64,000 nucleotides of DNA from Chloroflexota bacterium (GTDB taxonomy: Bacteria > Chloroflexota > UBA6077 > JACCZL01), in contig JAUJPG010000001.1 in assembly GCA_030447245.1 (NCBI GenBank), forward strand, positions 270,338-334,337. Direction: 5' to 3'. Position 1 is the stretch's first letter. Each line of letters opens with the position of its first letter. Below are positions 1 to 9,266 of the stretch, piece after piece. The notes under the pieces are model-generated. The model made no database searches, was not told the origin of the DNA, and worked only from the letters and a program-made list of their open reading frames with translations. A program made the translations under genes and the position numbers.

Positions 1-405
1 GACGTGGCCGACCACGACGCTCTCGCCGGCGATCACAGCGGCGGTCATGGTGCTGCCCATCTGATCTCGACCAGAAGCGTCCGCGCCGGCACGGAGCACC
101 TCGCGGTTTGCCGTTTCCAGAGCCTGGCGCAATGCACTATCAACGCTATCCGCGTCCGCCGAGTAGTACGTGTCGCGCGCGGTCTGGACCGCCAGCGCAC
201 TGGCCACCTCGCCGTTCGCATGTCCGCCCATACCGTCCGCCACGGCGCAGAGCAGGCCGCGCCGTGCCACGTGCGCTGCCTCCAGGGGCTCGCACAGGAC
301 GGCGTCCTCGTTGCGTGTGCGGACCGATCCGGTCGCTGACGCCTGTCCGACTCTCAGGCCCAATGTGGCCGGCGTGCTGGAACCTGAGTCGCTGTCGTCG
401 GTCAC
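1..405 (-). CDS. PP2C-family Ser/Thr protein phosphatase (N-terminal part, cut by window edge)
   Basis: Metal-dependent protein phosphatase of the PP2C/Stp type, which removes phosphate from Ser/Thr residues placed by bacterial kinases. The 135 visible codons run off the left edge. They contain the family landmarks in order: TRNEDAVL (first metal-site region, about residues 34-41), ADGMGGHANGEV (second metal-site region, about 61-72) and GSTMTAAVIAG (about 116-126). The GTG start at 405 follows GAGG five bases upstream, which decides the start. The gene is divergent from rho and cytosolic as far as seen. A partner kinase may lie outside the window. Confidence 0.88.
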   Translation of the reverse strand, partial: MTDDSDSGSSTPATLGLRVGQASATGSVRTRNEDAVLCEPLEAAHVARRGLLCAVADGMGGHANGEVASALAVQTARDTYYSADADSVDSALRQALETANREVLRAGADASGRDQMGSTMTAAVIAGESVVVGHV

Positions 406-551
406 ATCGACCTCAAGAGCCTAGCGGAGTACGTACAATCCGTCGCCGCTGCGCCAGTATCTTCGCGGGGTGTTCGTCGTTCGAGTATATGGCGCGGCGG
501 CCAAGCTCATCTAGGGCGGGTCGAGGACCTGGAAGGGGAAGGTCCATCACG

Positions 552-581
552 TTGTGGGAGTCCGCGGGACGCTGCTATAGT
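552..581 (+). promoter_or_regulatory. Probable sigma70-type promoter of rho
   Basis: TTGTGG at 552-557 and TATAGT at 576-581 are separated by 18 bases, a good match to a housekeeping promoter. It lies in the gap between the divergent PP2C gene and rho and points to rho. It would leave a leader of about 90 bases before the TTG at 675. Position and match are seen; activity is inferred. Confidence 0.5.
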
Positions 582-674
582 CGGGGCACAACGGCGGCGG
601 CGGCCGCGGCTTTGGCGACGGAGAGCCCCATTACCGCGCGGGGCGGGCCGGGCTGTCGCGGACTTGGCCATACG

Positions 675-2048
675 TTGAGCACGCCCCCACCGTCCTGGCG
701 CGACCGCAAGGCACCTCGGCTCAGTTCGCCCGGCTCGACGCGGCGTGAGCCGAACGGTAGCGAGGCGTCCTCCTCAGCTGGAGGGCACGACGGCAGCTAC
801 GGGCTCGCCGATCTCGAGTCGAAGCCGCGCGAAGAACTGGAAGCTCTGGCGGAAGCGTTTGGCGCGGCCGCGCTAAATCAGCTCAGAACGCCAGAGCTCG
901 TCTTTCTTGTGCTCAAGCTCCAGGCTGAGCGCCAGGGCAACGTCTTGGCCAGCGGAGTCCTCGACCTTGTGGAGGACGGCGTCGGATACCTGCTGCAGAA
1001 TCGATTCATGTCAGGACCGTCCGACGTCTACGTATCCCAGTCTCAGATCCGCCGCTTCTCGCTGCGGACGGGGGACTGGGTGACTGGCCACGTTCGTCCA
1101 CCGAAAGATGCGGAGAAGTACTTTAGCTTGCTGCGAGTTGTCGCCGTGAACGGGCGCGAACCGGAGATTGCCCATCAACGCCCGCACTTCGATGCATTGA
1201 CGCCGATCTTTCCCCAAGAACGGCTCGTCCTGGAAACCGACGCGCAATCCGTCACGCAGCGCCTGATCGACCTGATCGCACCGATCGGCAAGGGACAGCG
1301 CGGGCTCATCGTCTCGCCACCGAAGGCGGGCAAGACGACGATCCTCAAGCACATCGCTAACGGCGTGACGGCCAACTACCCTGAGGTACACCTCATGGCA
1401 GTCCTCGTCGGCGAGCGCGCCGAAGAGGTGACCGATTTCGAGCGTTCGGTGCGCGCGGAGGTCGTGTCCTCGACCTTCGACGAGCGCGTCGAACATCATA
1501 CCGCCATCGCCGAAATGGCGCTCCATCGGGCCAAGCGGTTGGTAGAGACTGGTTGCGACGTCGTACTGCTCCTGGACTCGATCACGCGCTTGACTCGCGC
1601 TTACAACCTGACGGTTCCATCAAGTGGTCGGACGTTGTCGGGAGGTGTCGACCCGGCGGCGTTGTACCGACCGAAACAATTCTTCAGTGCGGCGCGCAAG
1701 ATCGAGGAGGGCGGGAGCCTTACCATCCTTGCCACGTGTCTGGTGGATACCGGTTCCCGCATGGATGAGCTCATCTACGAGGAGTTCAAGGGCACCGGGA
1801 ACATGGAGCTTCAGCTTGACCGTAAGCTTGCCGAGCGGCGCGTCTTTCCATCTGTGGACCTGCTGCACTCCGGCACCCGGCGCGAGGAGTTGCTGCTGGA
1901 CGCGCAGACACTGCGCACAGTTTGGGCGTTGCGTCGGATGCTCGCCCAGATCGGGACCGGCGACAGCATGGAACTCGTCCTAGCGCGCCTCGCCAAAACG
2001 CCAAGCAATCGCGAATTCCTGGCAACCCTCTCCAAAGGAGAGGCTTAG
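675..2048 (+). CDS. rho: Transcription termination factor Rho
   Basis: Hexameric RNA helicase that ends transcription of untranslated RNA. The protein has the Rho N-terminal helix region (about 45-85 of the 457-residue form), an OB-fold RNA-binding domain with DVYVSQSQIRRFSLRTGD, then the ATPase core with Walker A SPPKAGKTT, Walker B region VVLLLDSITRLTRAYN, and the Q/R-loop area FKGTGNMELQLDRKLAERR. Length fits the usual 420-460 residues. The reading frame stays open back to 108, but that stretch overlaps the opposite-strand phosphatase and is low-complexity, so I take the last in-frame start before the conserved region, TTG 675; TTG 612 is an alternative. No good Shine-Dalgarno is visible at either. 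Function is certain, start is not. Confidence 0.93.
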   Translation: MSTPPPSWRDRKAPRLSSPGSTRREPNGSEASSSAGGHDGSYGLADLESKPREELEALAEAFGAAALNQLRTPELVFLVLKLQAERQGNVLASGVLDLVEDGVGYLLQNRFMSGPSDVYVSQSQIRRFSLRTGDWVTGHVRPPKDAEKYFSLLRVVAVNGREPEIAHQRPHFDALTPIFPQERLVLETDAQSVTQRLIDLIAPIGKGQRGLIVSPPKAGKTTILKHIANGVTANYPEVHLMAVLVGERAEEVTDFERSVRAEVVSSTFDERVEHHTAIAEMALHRAKRLVETGCDVVLLLDSITRLTRAYNLTVPSSGRTLSGGVDPAALYRPKQFFSAARKIEEGGSLTILATCLVDTGSRMDELIYEEFKGTGNMELQLDRKLAERRVFPSVDLLHSGTRREELLLDAQTLRTVWALRRMLAQIGTGDSMELVLARLAKTPSNREFLATLSKGEA

Positions 2049-2076
2049 GCGACTGGGGGAGCACCCAGTCCGCCAC

Positions 2077-2766
2077 TCAGCGTGAGGGTGACCGGCCTTC
2101 CCGCAAGATCGTCACCGTGCGGTACTGGATGCCGAAACCTCGAGCGGCGGCCGGATCCGCCAGCCAGACGTCGAGCATGGCCCCGCGGATCGCACTGCCC
2201 ACATCCTCACCGACAAAGTCGCCTTCGAAGCCGTCAATGCGCATCACGGAGCCAAGTTGGATGAAGCGCGGATCGACGGCTACCACACCAGCACGGGTCG
2301 GTGTGCCGCTTGCCGTTCGTGCGTTCTGCGGGATGCCCGCGACGCCGTCTGCATACGCGGTGATCTTTGCCAGGAAGGTGCGCCCCGCGGACGGCAGCGA
2401 CAATGCTTCCAGCTCAGAAGTCATCCCAACCTGGACTGGGACGATGCCGCGCGTTGCGGCGAGGAGATAGCGTTGTGAACTCCAGCCGTTGGTACCCGAG
2501 CCGCTCCGTACCTGATACCAGTCTTCCTGCCCGTCACGGATGGGTCCGGCCAGCAGCTGAACGGAGGTGCCGTCGGGAAGGACGGCAAGCACTCGGTGGT
2601 TCAGCCCGGGACCGGCTCGGGTCCTCAAGCCCCGCCCTTCGGTACCACCTACAACCGCGGCACCGCCAATCTGCAGCTCCTCGCTTGCCGATGTCGCGGA
2701 CGTAGAACCGAACAAGGCAATGGTCGTGGCGGCTAGAAGGATGATCAGGCTTCTCAGGAACTGCAA
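2077..2766 (-). CDS. Secreted SH3-domain plus 3D-domain cell-wall protein
   Basis: 229 residues. An N-terminal signal peptide (about 1-27, LIILLAATTIALFG core) is followed by a bacterial SH3 domain (about 45-105, RTRAGPGLNHRVLAVLPDG ... DWYQVRSGS) and a C-terminal 3D domain (about 130-225). The latter is named for three conserved Asp and has the double-psi barrel fold related to MltA and Rpf-associated lytic enzymes; AVDPRFIQLG and GAMLDVWLAD are visible. It probably binds or remodels peptidoglycan outside the membrane. The TTG start at 2766 has GAGGAGAG upstream. It is convergent with rho, with only 28 bases between them. Confidence 0.82.
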   Translation of the reverse strand: MQFLRSLIILLAATTIALFGSTSATSASEELQIGGAAVVGGTEGRGLRTRAGPGLNHRVLAVLPDGTSVQLLAGPIRDGQEDWYQVRSGSGTNGWSSQRYLLAATRGIVPVQVGMTSELEALSLPSAGRTFLAKITAYADGVAGIPQNARTASGTPTRAGVVAVDPRFIQLGSVMRIDGFEGDFVGEDVGSAIRGAMLDVWLADPAAARGFGIQYRTVTILREGRSPSR

Positions 2767-2882
2767 CGTTCTCTCCTCGAGGTACTTTGCCGTTCAGCGC
2801 GGATTCAGCCGTGGGTGCCGACCACACGATGCTTGGCCTGGGATGGGCACGTCTGTCTAGGGCGCAGCGAGCCTGTGCGTCC

Positions 2883-3050
2883 TTATGTCGCGGGCGAGTC
2901 AGCGACGGGGCCGTCCGGATGGACTGCGCTCGGCGGACGCATTAGGGTAGCGGTGAATGCGGCCTCCATCGCCGGAAGCGAACCCACATCCACCATGCGG
3001 ATCCACTCGTCCTGCGTGCCCGCCCGGACCACGGCGGCGACTCTGGCCAC
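2883..3050 (-). CDS. Possible small protein of 55 residues
   Basis: A GTG-initiated frame of 55 codons ending in TAA. GGAG lies about ten bases before the GTG, third positions are mostly G/C, and the composition is protein-like (EWIRMVDVGSLPAMEAAFTA in the middle). I recognise no family. It would be upstream of, and on the same strand as, the SH3-3D gene, so it could be its first operon gene. It is equally possible that it is chance in GC-rich DNA; no frame in this 800-base gap is convincing otherwise. Confidence 0.28.
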   Translation of the reverse strand: MARVAAVVRAGTQDEWIRMVDVGSLPAMEAAFTATLMRPPSAVHPDGPVADSPAT

Positions 3051-3573
3051 CCATCCCGATCTCCGTCTCGTGAAGACGCCGCGGAAATGCGGTCAGCTGT
3101 GGCATTCGTCAAAGGACGCTCAATCTTTTGGTGACGGGCGTAGTCTACGCGGACAGTGATGGGTTGTCAAGGTGCGCTCGTCGTTCTTAGTGATCGCGTA
3201 TCACGGGCGGTGGGCTGGCCCAGGAACGCTCGCACGTGCCTGGTGTGCCCGTCTACACTTGCGGTGGGCCTCTGGACGCATCGTTTCCACGCCCACGCAT
3301 AGCGAGGTGGGCGCTGGTGTCGCTCTTACAGTGTTTCTGTGTACTACACGAGTGCAGCGGGCCGGTTTGAGATGGCACATCGTCTGCGAATACTGCTCCA
3401 CCCCATTGTGCGAGCGACTGTTGAACGATGGTTCGAACGCTCTAGCCCACCCCAGTTGAGTCACCCCTTGAGGAGTGACTGGCATCGAGCTGGACGGCCC
3501 GGGGTGCGGGGTGGACGTGACGAGTCGCTTCTGGTTGCCATTCGGGAAAATGCACAGTTGAGAGTGTGTGTCG
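3051..3573. other. Intergenic stretch before ftsH, no gene seen
   Basis: About 520 bases with no convincing reading frame on either strand and no recognisable RNA gene. It presumably carries the ftsH promoter and leader. A small inverted repeat (AGTCAC at 3459-3464, GTGACT at 3475-3480) and the palindrome GTTCGAAC at 3432-3439 are the only structures noticed; neither can be assigned a role. Confidence 0.5.
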
Positions 3574-5394
3574 ATGCCCCGTGAACCCCGTCGTTCGCTA
3601 CGCCCACTGCTCCTTGTACTGCTGCTGGCGGGCGGATTCACTGGAGCGGTGAGTGCATTGCGGTCTGGCGTCCTGCAAGTGCAGGTGAACTGGCCGGAGA
3701 ACCAGCCCGCGGCACCGCTCATCGCGGTGGTCATGCTGGTGAGTGTGCTGGTCTTAGCCTTGTACCTGATGCTTCGCGGCCGGGGGGCGGCGGGTCGGCC
3801 GACCGATCCCCCGCAGGCGCTGGGTGGCCCGCGCTCGCCGAGTAAGCCAAGCCGAATCGGGTTGGTCGCCGAACGGCCGCCGACCCGCTTCTCGGACGTG
3901 GCAGGGGCGGAGGAGGCGAAAGAGGAGCTGGCCGAGATCGTCGAATTCCTTCGTGAGCCCGAGAAGTTCCTGGCAGTCGGCGCTCGGATTCCTCGTGGTG
4001 TGCTCCTCGTCGGGCCGCCTGGAAATGGCAAGACGCTGCTAGCGCGGGCCGTTGCGGGCGAGGCCAGAGTACCGTTTCTCCGAGCGTCTGGGTCCGACTT
4101 CGTCGAGATGTACGTGGGCGTGGGGGCGTCTCGGGTCCGCGAACTGTTCAAGTCGGCCCGTGAGCATGGGCGCAGCATTGTGTTCGTCGACGAAATTGAC
4201 GCCGTAGGCCGCAAGCGCGGTGGTCCGACGGGTCACGCCCATGAAGAGCGTGAGCAGACGCTCAACCAGTTGCTGGTGGAGATGGACGGCTTCGACGCTC
4301 GTTCGCGCGTGATCGTCCTAGCGGCCACCAACCGGCCGGATGTCTTGGACCCGGCGTTGCTCCGACCGGGCCGCTTCGACCGCCAGGTACCTCTGGATCC
4401 GCCGGATGCCGCCGCACGGCGGCAGATCCTGGCGCTGCACGGGCGCGGCAAACCACTGGCTGAAGGTGTCGATCTCGAGTCACTGGTTGCCGTCACGTCC
4501 GGCCTTTCGGGCGCTGACCTGGAGAACCTGCTGAACGAAGCGGCGATTCTAACCGCTCGCGGAAATCGTGCGCGGCTGGTCCAGCATGATCTTGAAGAAG
4601 CACTCGACCGGATCACCGCGGGGCCGCGTCGAAAAGGCCGGGCACTGTCCGAGCGCGAACGTCACATCACCGCGGTGCACGAACTTGGGCACGCGCTGGT
4701 CGCGCACCTGCTCCCAGACGCGGATCCGGTCCAGAAGGTCACCATCGTTTCTCGTGGCCAGATGGGCGGCTACACCCGGATGACGCCCGAGGAAGACCGT
4801 CGCATGTGGTCGGTTCCACAGTTCGAGGCGGCGATGGCCGCCGCCCTCGGCGGCCATGTTGCAGAGCGCCTGGTCTTCGGCCGGGTTACCACCGGCGCAT
4901 CGAATGATTTGCGCAAAGCTACGAGCATCGCACGAGCCATGGTTGCCGACTACGGCATGAGCGCCGAATTGGGCGCGCTCGCGTTGGGTGGAGACGAAGA
5001 GGGCCGATTTTACCGGCCGTACGGTGAAAAGATGGCCGAGCGGGTCGACTCCGAGGTCCATCGTCTGGTCGCTGACGCGCGTACACTGGCCGAGGCGCTC
5101 CTCGCACCGCGCGCCTCGCTGCTTCGTGACGCCGCGGTTAGGCTGATGGAGGTTGAGACGCTGGACGGAACGGAGATCGCGAACTTGTTTGGTCCCCGAC
5201 TGCCCGCGACTCCGGCGCTGCCCGGGGTCGGCTTGCCGTCGAGTCTGGCGGAAGACGCGGTGGAGCAACGGCCAGAGCTGACCCGACCCGCACGACGGTC
5301 CTATCGTCCATCCTTCGCCTTGCCGTTCTCGCTTCCCCTGCGTTGGAGACCGCGACGCAAGAAGCCGGGCCGGGCGACGTTAGCTGAGGCGTGA
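3574..5394 (+). CDS. ftsH: ATP-dependent zinc metalloprotease FtsH, short-ectodomain form
   Basis: Membrane-anchored AAA+ protease that degrades membrane and regulatory proteins. Order: TM1 (about 10-28), a very short external loop of about 20 residues, TM2 (about 47-67), AAA module with Walker A GPPGNGKT (canonical FtsH has GPPGTGKT), Walker [39 protein letters not shown], then the protease domain with HELGH zinc site and third ligand region GASNDL. The usual external domain of about 70 residues is missing. The tail after about residue 545 is Pro/Arg-rich and unlike the family. ATG 3574 is chosen; GTG 3568 two codons earlier is nearly as good (GAGAG precedes both). Paralogous FtsH copies are common in Chloroflexota, so this may be an accessory copy. 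Confidence 0.9.
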   Translation: MPREPRRSLRPLLLVLLLAGGFTGAVSALRSGVLQVQVNWPENQPAAPLIAVVMLVSVLVLALYLMLRGRGAAGRPTDPPQALGGPRSPSKPSRIGLVAERPPTRFSDVAGAEEAKEELAEIVEFLREPEKFLAVGARIPRGVLLVGPPGNGKTLLARAVAGEARVPFLRASGSDFVEMYVGVGASRVRELFKSAREHGRSIVFVDEIDAVGRKRGGPTGHAHEEREQTLNQLLVEMDGFDARSRVIVLAATNRPDVLDPALLRPGRFDRQVPLDPPDAAARRQILALHGRGKPLAEGVDLESLVAVTSGLSGADLENLLNEAAILTARGNRARLVQHDLEEALDRITAGPRRKGRALSERERHITAVHELGHALVAHLLPDADPVQKVTIVSRGQMGGYTRMTPEEDRRMWSVPQFEAAMAAALGGHVAERLVFGRVTTGASNDLRKATSIARAMVADYGMSAELGALALGGDEEGRFYRPYGEKMAERVDSEVHRLVADARTLAEALLAPRASLLRDAAVRLMEVETLDGTEIANLFGPRLPATPALPGVGLPSSLAEDAVEQRPELTRPARRSYRPSFALPFSLPLRWRPRRKKPGRATLAEA

Positions 5395-5453
5395 CGCGAG
5401 CGGCAAGCGACGATCGGCTCTCACGCCGCGCCGGCCAACCTGGCAGAGTCGCG

Positions 5454-5477
5454 CTGGCAAACCAGTGGGTTTACCAG
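5454..5477. terminator. Possible hairpin between convergent ftsH and DUF971
   Basis: CTGG-C-AAACC pairs with GGTTT-A-CCAG around a 4-base loop, one mismatch. It sits where ftsH and the DUF971 gene converge and covers the DUF971 stop codon. There is no T tract, so a terminator role is only suggested by position. Confidence 0.3.
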
Positions 5478-5845
5478 TCTGATCGACGCGGTTCCTGTCC
5501 GCCTCGCGCGTTTGTGCAATCGGAACACGGGCACATTGCTCGCAGCATCCGGAAGCTGTAGATCCCTAGTCCATGCCCGTCAGCCCAGGTTGGCGTGACG
5601 GCATACCGACCGGTGAGGTTCACGTCAACCATGTCAGTCTGCCCTGGTCTGAACTTCTCCAGGGATGTGAGGGTGCCCGGTCGGCCACCTTCTCCGCTGC
5701 ACTCAGCGCACGGGCAGCGCCAGCGCAGGTACTCCCACTCGAACTCGGATGTGTGGCCGTCCATCCAGGTCACCAGAAGCCGGCGAGTCTCGCGAGCCAG
5801 CTCGATCTCGACCGGCGTGGTCGACTGAGGCGCGGAGCTTGCCAT
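5471..5845 (-). CDS. DUF971 (GBBH-like N-terminal domain) protein
   Basis: 124-residue soluble protein of the DUF971 family, the fold also found at the N terminus of gamma-butyrobetaine hydroxylase. Seen: VTWMDGHTSEFEWEYLR, CPCAEC at about 44-49, and CPCSDC near residue 110. The paired cysteines suggest a zinc or Fe-S site, as in other members. The family often occurs near iron-sulfur assembly or Mrp genes, but no such neighbour is seen here. ATG 5845 was chosen because it directly precedes the conserved region and is preceded by GGAG. It is divergent from the yyaL-like gene. Confidence 0.8.
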   Translation of the reverse strand: MASSAPQSTTPVEIELARETRRLLVTWMDGHTSEFEWEYLRWRCPCAECSGEGGRPGTLTSLEKFRPGQTDMVDVNLTGRYAVTPTWADGHGLGIYSFRMLRAMCPCSDCTNARGGQEPRRSDW

Positions 5846-5956
5846 ACTCCATTGTACGCACGCTGTGCGGGGCGGCACGAGCTCGACGTCAGGACAAGGT
5901 CGTTCGGCACCCGTTCGAGAACGCTCTGATACGATGACCCGGGGAAGGTGAAAACG

Positions 5957-7992
5957 ATGGCGAATCGGCTCCAGCACGAGACGAGTCCGTACCTGCTCCA
6001 GCACGCCGACAACCCCGTTGACTGGTACCCCTGGGGTGACGAGGCGCTCGGGAAGGCACGGGCCGAGGACAAACCCATTCTGCTGTCGATCGGTTACTCG
6101 GCGTGCCACTGGTGCCACGTCATGGAGCACGAGTCGTTCGAGAATGACGAGATCGCCGGCTTGATGAACGACCTGTTCGTCAACGTCAAAGTGGACCGTG
6201 AAGAACGTCCGGACCTCGACTCGATCTACATGACGGCTGTCCAGGCGATGACCGGCCACGGCGGCTGGCCGATGACCGTGTTCCTCCTTCCCGACGGAAC
6301 GCCGTTTTATGGCGGAACCTACTTCCCGCCCGAGGACCGCGGGCAGATGCCCGGCTTCCCGCGCGTGCTCGCGAGCGTTGCGGATGCATACCGCTCGCGT
6401 CGAGCTGACGTGGAGCGAAGCGGCGGACAACTGCGCGAGATGCTGACCCGCGTCACCGCCCGGCGCGGTGATCCCACCCTGGACACCACACTCCTCGATC
6501 AGGCAACGCGCGCGCTGCTCGCCCAGATTGACTGGCAGGAGGGGGGGCTCAGTGGAGCGCCAAAGTTCCCCCAACCAATGGCCTTCGAGTTCTTGCTTCG
6601 AAGCCATGCGCGAACAGGTGAGCAGCGGCCGCTAGACGCCGTCGAGCTCACGCTCCGGAAGATGGCCGAGGGGGGGATCTACGACCAGCTCGGGGGCGGG
6701 TTCCACCGCTACTCGGTGGACGCGGTCTGGTTGGCCCCGCACTTCGAGAAGATGCTCTATGACAACGCCTTGCTGGCGCGTCTGTACTTGCAGGCATACC
6801 TGCTGACCCGAAACCCGCTTTATCGGAGGATCGTCGAGGAGACCCTCGAGTACGTCTGTCGCGAGATGACCGATGCGAGCGGTGGCTTCTACTCGACCCA
6901 GGACGCCGACAGCGAGGGAGAAGAAGGCAAGTTCTTCCTCTGGACGCCAGCAGAAATCGCCGAGGTGCTCGGCCAGGAGGATAGCCGGCTCTTCTGCGCG
7001 TACTTTGACGTCACAGAGCGGGGAAACTTCGAGCACCGCAACATCCTCCACGTCGGTGCAACCATCGAAGCAACAGCGCTGATGCTCGGCGTCGAGCCCG
7101 ACCGCATGCAGGAGGCGATCAGTCGCGGGCGGCACCTGCTGTTTGATCGGCGCGAGCAGCGCGTGAAGCCCGCGCGCGACGAAAAGGTGCTGACCGCCTG
7201 GAACGGCCTGATGCTGCGAGCCTTCGCGGAAGCCGGAGCAAGCCTGGACCGATCGCAGTATCTGGAGATCGCCGTCCGCAACGCCGACTTCGTGCTGCGC
7301 GACCTGCGTCGGGACGGTCGGTTGTTGCGGACGTGGAAGGCGGGCCGCGCGAAACTGAACGGGTATCTGGAAGACTACTCACACTACATCGATGGTTTGA
7401 TCTCGCTCTACGAGGCCAGTGGCGAGCCGCGCTGGCTTGAGGAAGCCCAGTCGCTCGCCCACGTGATGCTCGACCAGTTTGCCGACGAAGAGCAGGGCGG
7501 CTTCCACGACACTGGACGTGACCACGAGCAGCTAATCAGCCGCCCGAAGGACCTGTTCGATAACGCGGTCCCTTCTGGCAACTCGGTGGCAGCCGAGGCG
7601 TTGCAGCGCCTGAGCTTGCTAACTGGCGAGGAGCGATATCGGAGCGCCGCGAGGGGGTGCTGAGGATGCTTGCGCCACTTGCCGCTCAGCACCCATCGGG
7701 GTTCGGGAGATTGCTGTGCGGGCTCGACCTCTACCTCGGGAACCCGAAGGAGATCGCCATCATCGGTGATCCTCGGGCTCCCGGGGACGCGCGCCCTGGC
7801 GCGCACAGTGTGGGATCGATTCATGCCAAATAAGGTTGTCGCCGCGGCCGCGCCTGGCAGATCTTCGGCAAGTATCCCGCTGCTCCAGGCTCGACCGCAG
7901 GTGAGCGGCAAGGCGACCGCCTACGTCTGTCACCAGTACACTTGCCAGAGGCCGGCCACGACCCCGAGGCCTTGTCGCGGCGGCTGGCGTGA
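5957..7992 (+). pseudogene. YyaL/DUF255 thioredoxin-domain protein, frameshifted at its 3' end
   Basis: Homologue of the YyaL/SSP411 family of about 670-690 residues: an N-terminal thioredoxin-like domain with [14 protein letters not shown] (C50, C53) followed by an alpha/alpha-barrel like N-acylglucosamine epimerase. The first frame is intact to about 7650, then stops at 7661-7663. The missing C terminus is present in other frames: [19 protein letters not shown] from 7657, LPGTRALARTVWDRF after about 7780, and DPEALSRRLA ending at TGA 7990-7992. Three one-base indels therefore lie within about 310 bases. The ATG at 5957 has a GGGGAAGG ribosome site. It is either a recent pseudogene or a locally bad sequence; the first 565 residues could still fold. 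Confidence 0.85.
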
Positions 7993-8035
7993 TATCGCGA
8001 CCGCGCGGTGCTCCCGCTCCGCGCGCGACCGACGC

Positions 8036-9214
8036 GTGAGCAGCGTGCCAGGGCTGGCAGCCGAGGAGCGCCCGTCGCTGGTCCGGCGGATCTCTGGCTG
8101 TGGGTGCGGCGGCTGCCTGGGCCTGATCTGCTTGTTCGGCATCGGGCTAGTCGTGGTCGTAGCGGTGCCGATCCAGGTTGCGCTCAGTTTGGCGGCGCTG
8201 GCGGCGGTGCTGCCGGTGCCGACGTACGCCTTTGTCGTGTATCAGCTCGATCGTTATGAGCGGGAGCCCTGGCGCGTCCTGCTCGTCACCTTCCTCTGGG
8301 GCGCGGTCGTGGCCACCTTCGTCTCGGCGATCCTGAACGACCTGATCGGGGCCGCCGTCGCCATCGCTCTCGGGGGAATCGACGCGGACGTCGTCACCGC
8401 GAGCGCTGTCGCCCCGGGGGTTGTAGAAGCAGCCACAGGCCTGGTGGTGTTCCTCCTCTACGTACTCTTGCGCGGGGAGTTTGATGGTGTCCTCGACGGC
8501 ATCGTGTACGGCTCGCTAGTCGGGATCGGTTTCGCGATGACCGAGAACATCCTGTACTTTGGAAGGATCTACCTTGAAGGTGGCAGCGTCGGGCTCGGGG
8601 TGCTGTTCTATGTGCGGGTGCTGCTCGGTGGCTTCGGGCACGCGCTGTACACCGGGACCACCGGTGCGGCGCTCGGATACGCCCGAGAGACGAGCAACGG
8701 ACTGGTGGCCGCGGTACTCCCCCCGGTTGGCTTCTCACTCGCCGTCTTGCAGCACGGCGCCTGGAATTTCAGCGCGTCCGCGCTCCTGCCGGCGCTGCTG
8801 CCCGACGACCTGAACCCGCTCGTGCTCCTGTTCGTGGTGATGCCGGTTTATAGTGCGGTGCTGACGGCGCCTGGGCTACTCACCCTGCTGATCATCGCCT
8901 TCCTGGCCGGGCGGCGCGAGTCGCACGTGATTCGTAAGCACCTGGGAGACGAGGTCGCATTGGGTACGCTCACGAACGAGGAGTATGTAGTGCTTCCGAA
9001 CCCAGGGGCACGCCTCAAGCGGGAGGTGGGCGCGCTGCGTCGTCGGGGACTCCGCGGCTGGATCGCCCAACGCGACTTCCACCAGGCCGCGACCGAACTG
9101 GCGTTCCGCAAATGGCATCTGAGCCGCGGTGAGCCGCCGAAGCGGGCACGGCTGATTGCGCCAGAGGATCGTTACCGGCACCAGATCGCGGCCCTGCGGG
9201 CGCGCCTGACCTGA
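8036..9214 (+). CDS. PrsW-family intramembrane protease
   Basis: 392-residue multi-spanning membrane protein of the PrsW family, distant relatives of CPBP proteases; Bacillus PrsW cleaves an anti-sigma factor. Membrane segments begin at about 30 and continue to about 300. Family signatures are visible: YERE before the third segment, GEFDGVLDGIVYGSLVGIGFAMTEN split over two helices (E, E and N positions conserved), GGFGHALYTG and HGAWN. A basic cytosolic tail of about 100 residues follows (LKREVGALRRRGL). Starts GTG 8036 or GTG 8045 are both possible and neither has a clear ribosome site. It begins 43 bases after the presumed true stop of the yyaL-like gene, so the two may be cotranscribed. 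Confidence 0.82.
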   Translation: MSSVPGLAAEERPSLVRRISGCGCGGCLGLICLFGIGLVVVVAVPIQVALSLAALAAVLPVPTYAFVVYQLDRYEREPWRVLLVTFLWGAVVATFVSAILNDLIGAAVAIALGGIDADVVTASAVAPGVVEAATGLVVFLLYVLLRGEFDGVLDGIVYGSLVGIGFAMTENILYFGRIYLEGGSVGLGVLFYVRVLLGGFGHALYTGTTGAALGYARETSNGLVAAVLPPVGFSLAVLQHGAWNFSASALLPALLPDDLNPLVLLFVVMPVYSAVLTAPGLLTLLIIAFLAGRRESHVIRKHLGDEVALGTLTNEEYVVLPNPGARLKREVGALRRRGLRGWIAQRDFHQAATELAFRKWHLSRGEPPKRARLIAPEDRYRHQIAALRARLT

Positions 9215-9266
9215 CCACGTTGGCTCGGGTCCATCGAGAATGCCAACGTTGATCTGGGTTGCTCGT

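Noticed and set aside
108-674. N-terminal extension of the rho frame back to an ATG at 108
   Set aside because: It runs antisense through the PP2C phosphatase start and is Arg/Ser/Pro-rich shadow sequence; Rho homology begins near 800.
3430-3480. tRNA-like GGTTCGAAC and the AGTCAC/GTGACT repeat
   Set aside because: No acceptor or anticodon stem can be drawn around the first, and the second is a short repeat with no context to name it.
3201-4214. 337-codon minus-strand frame over ftsH
   Set aside because: Antisense shadow of the FtsH AAA domain with Arg/Ser/Pro-rich composition and no motif.
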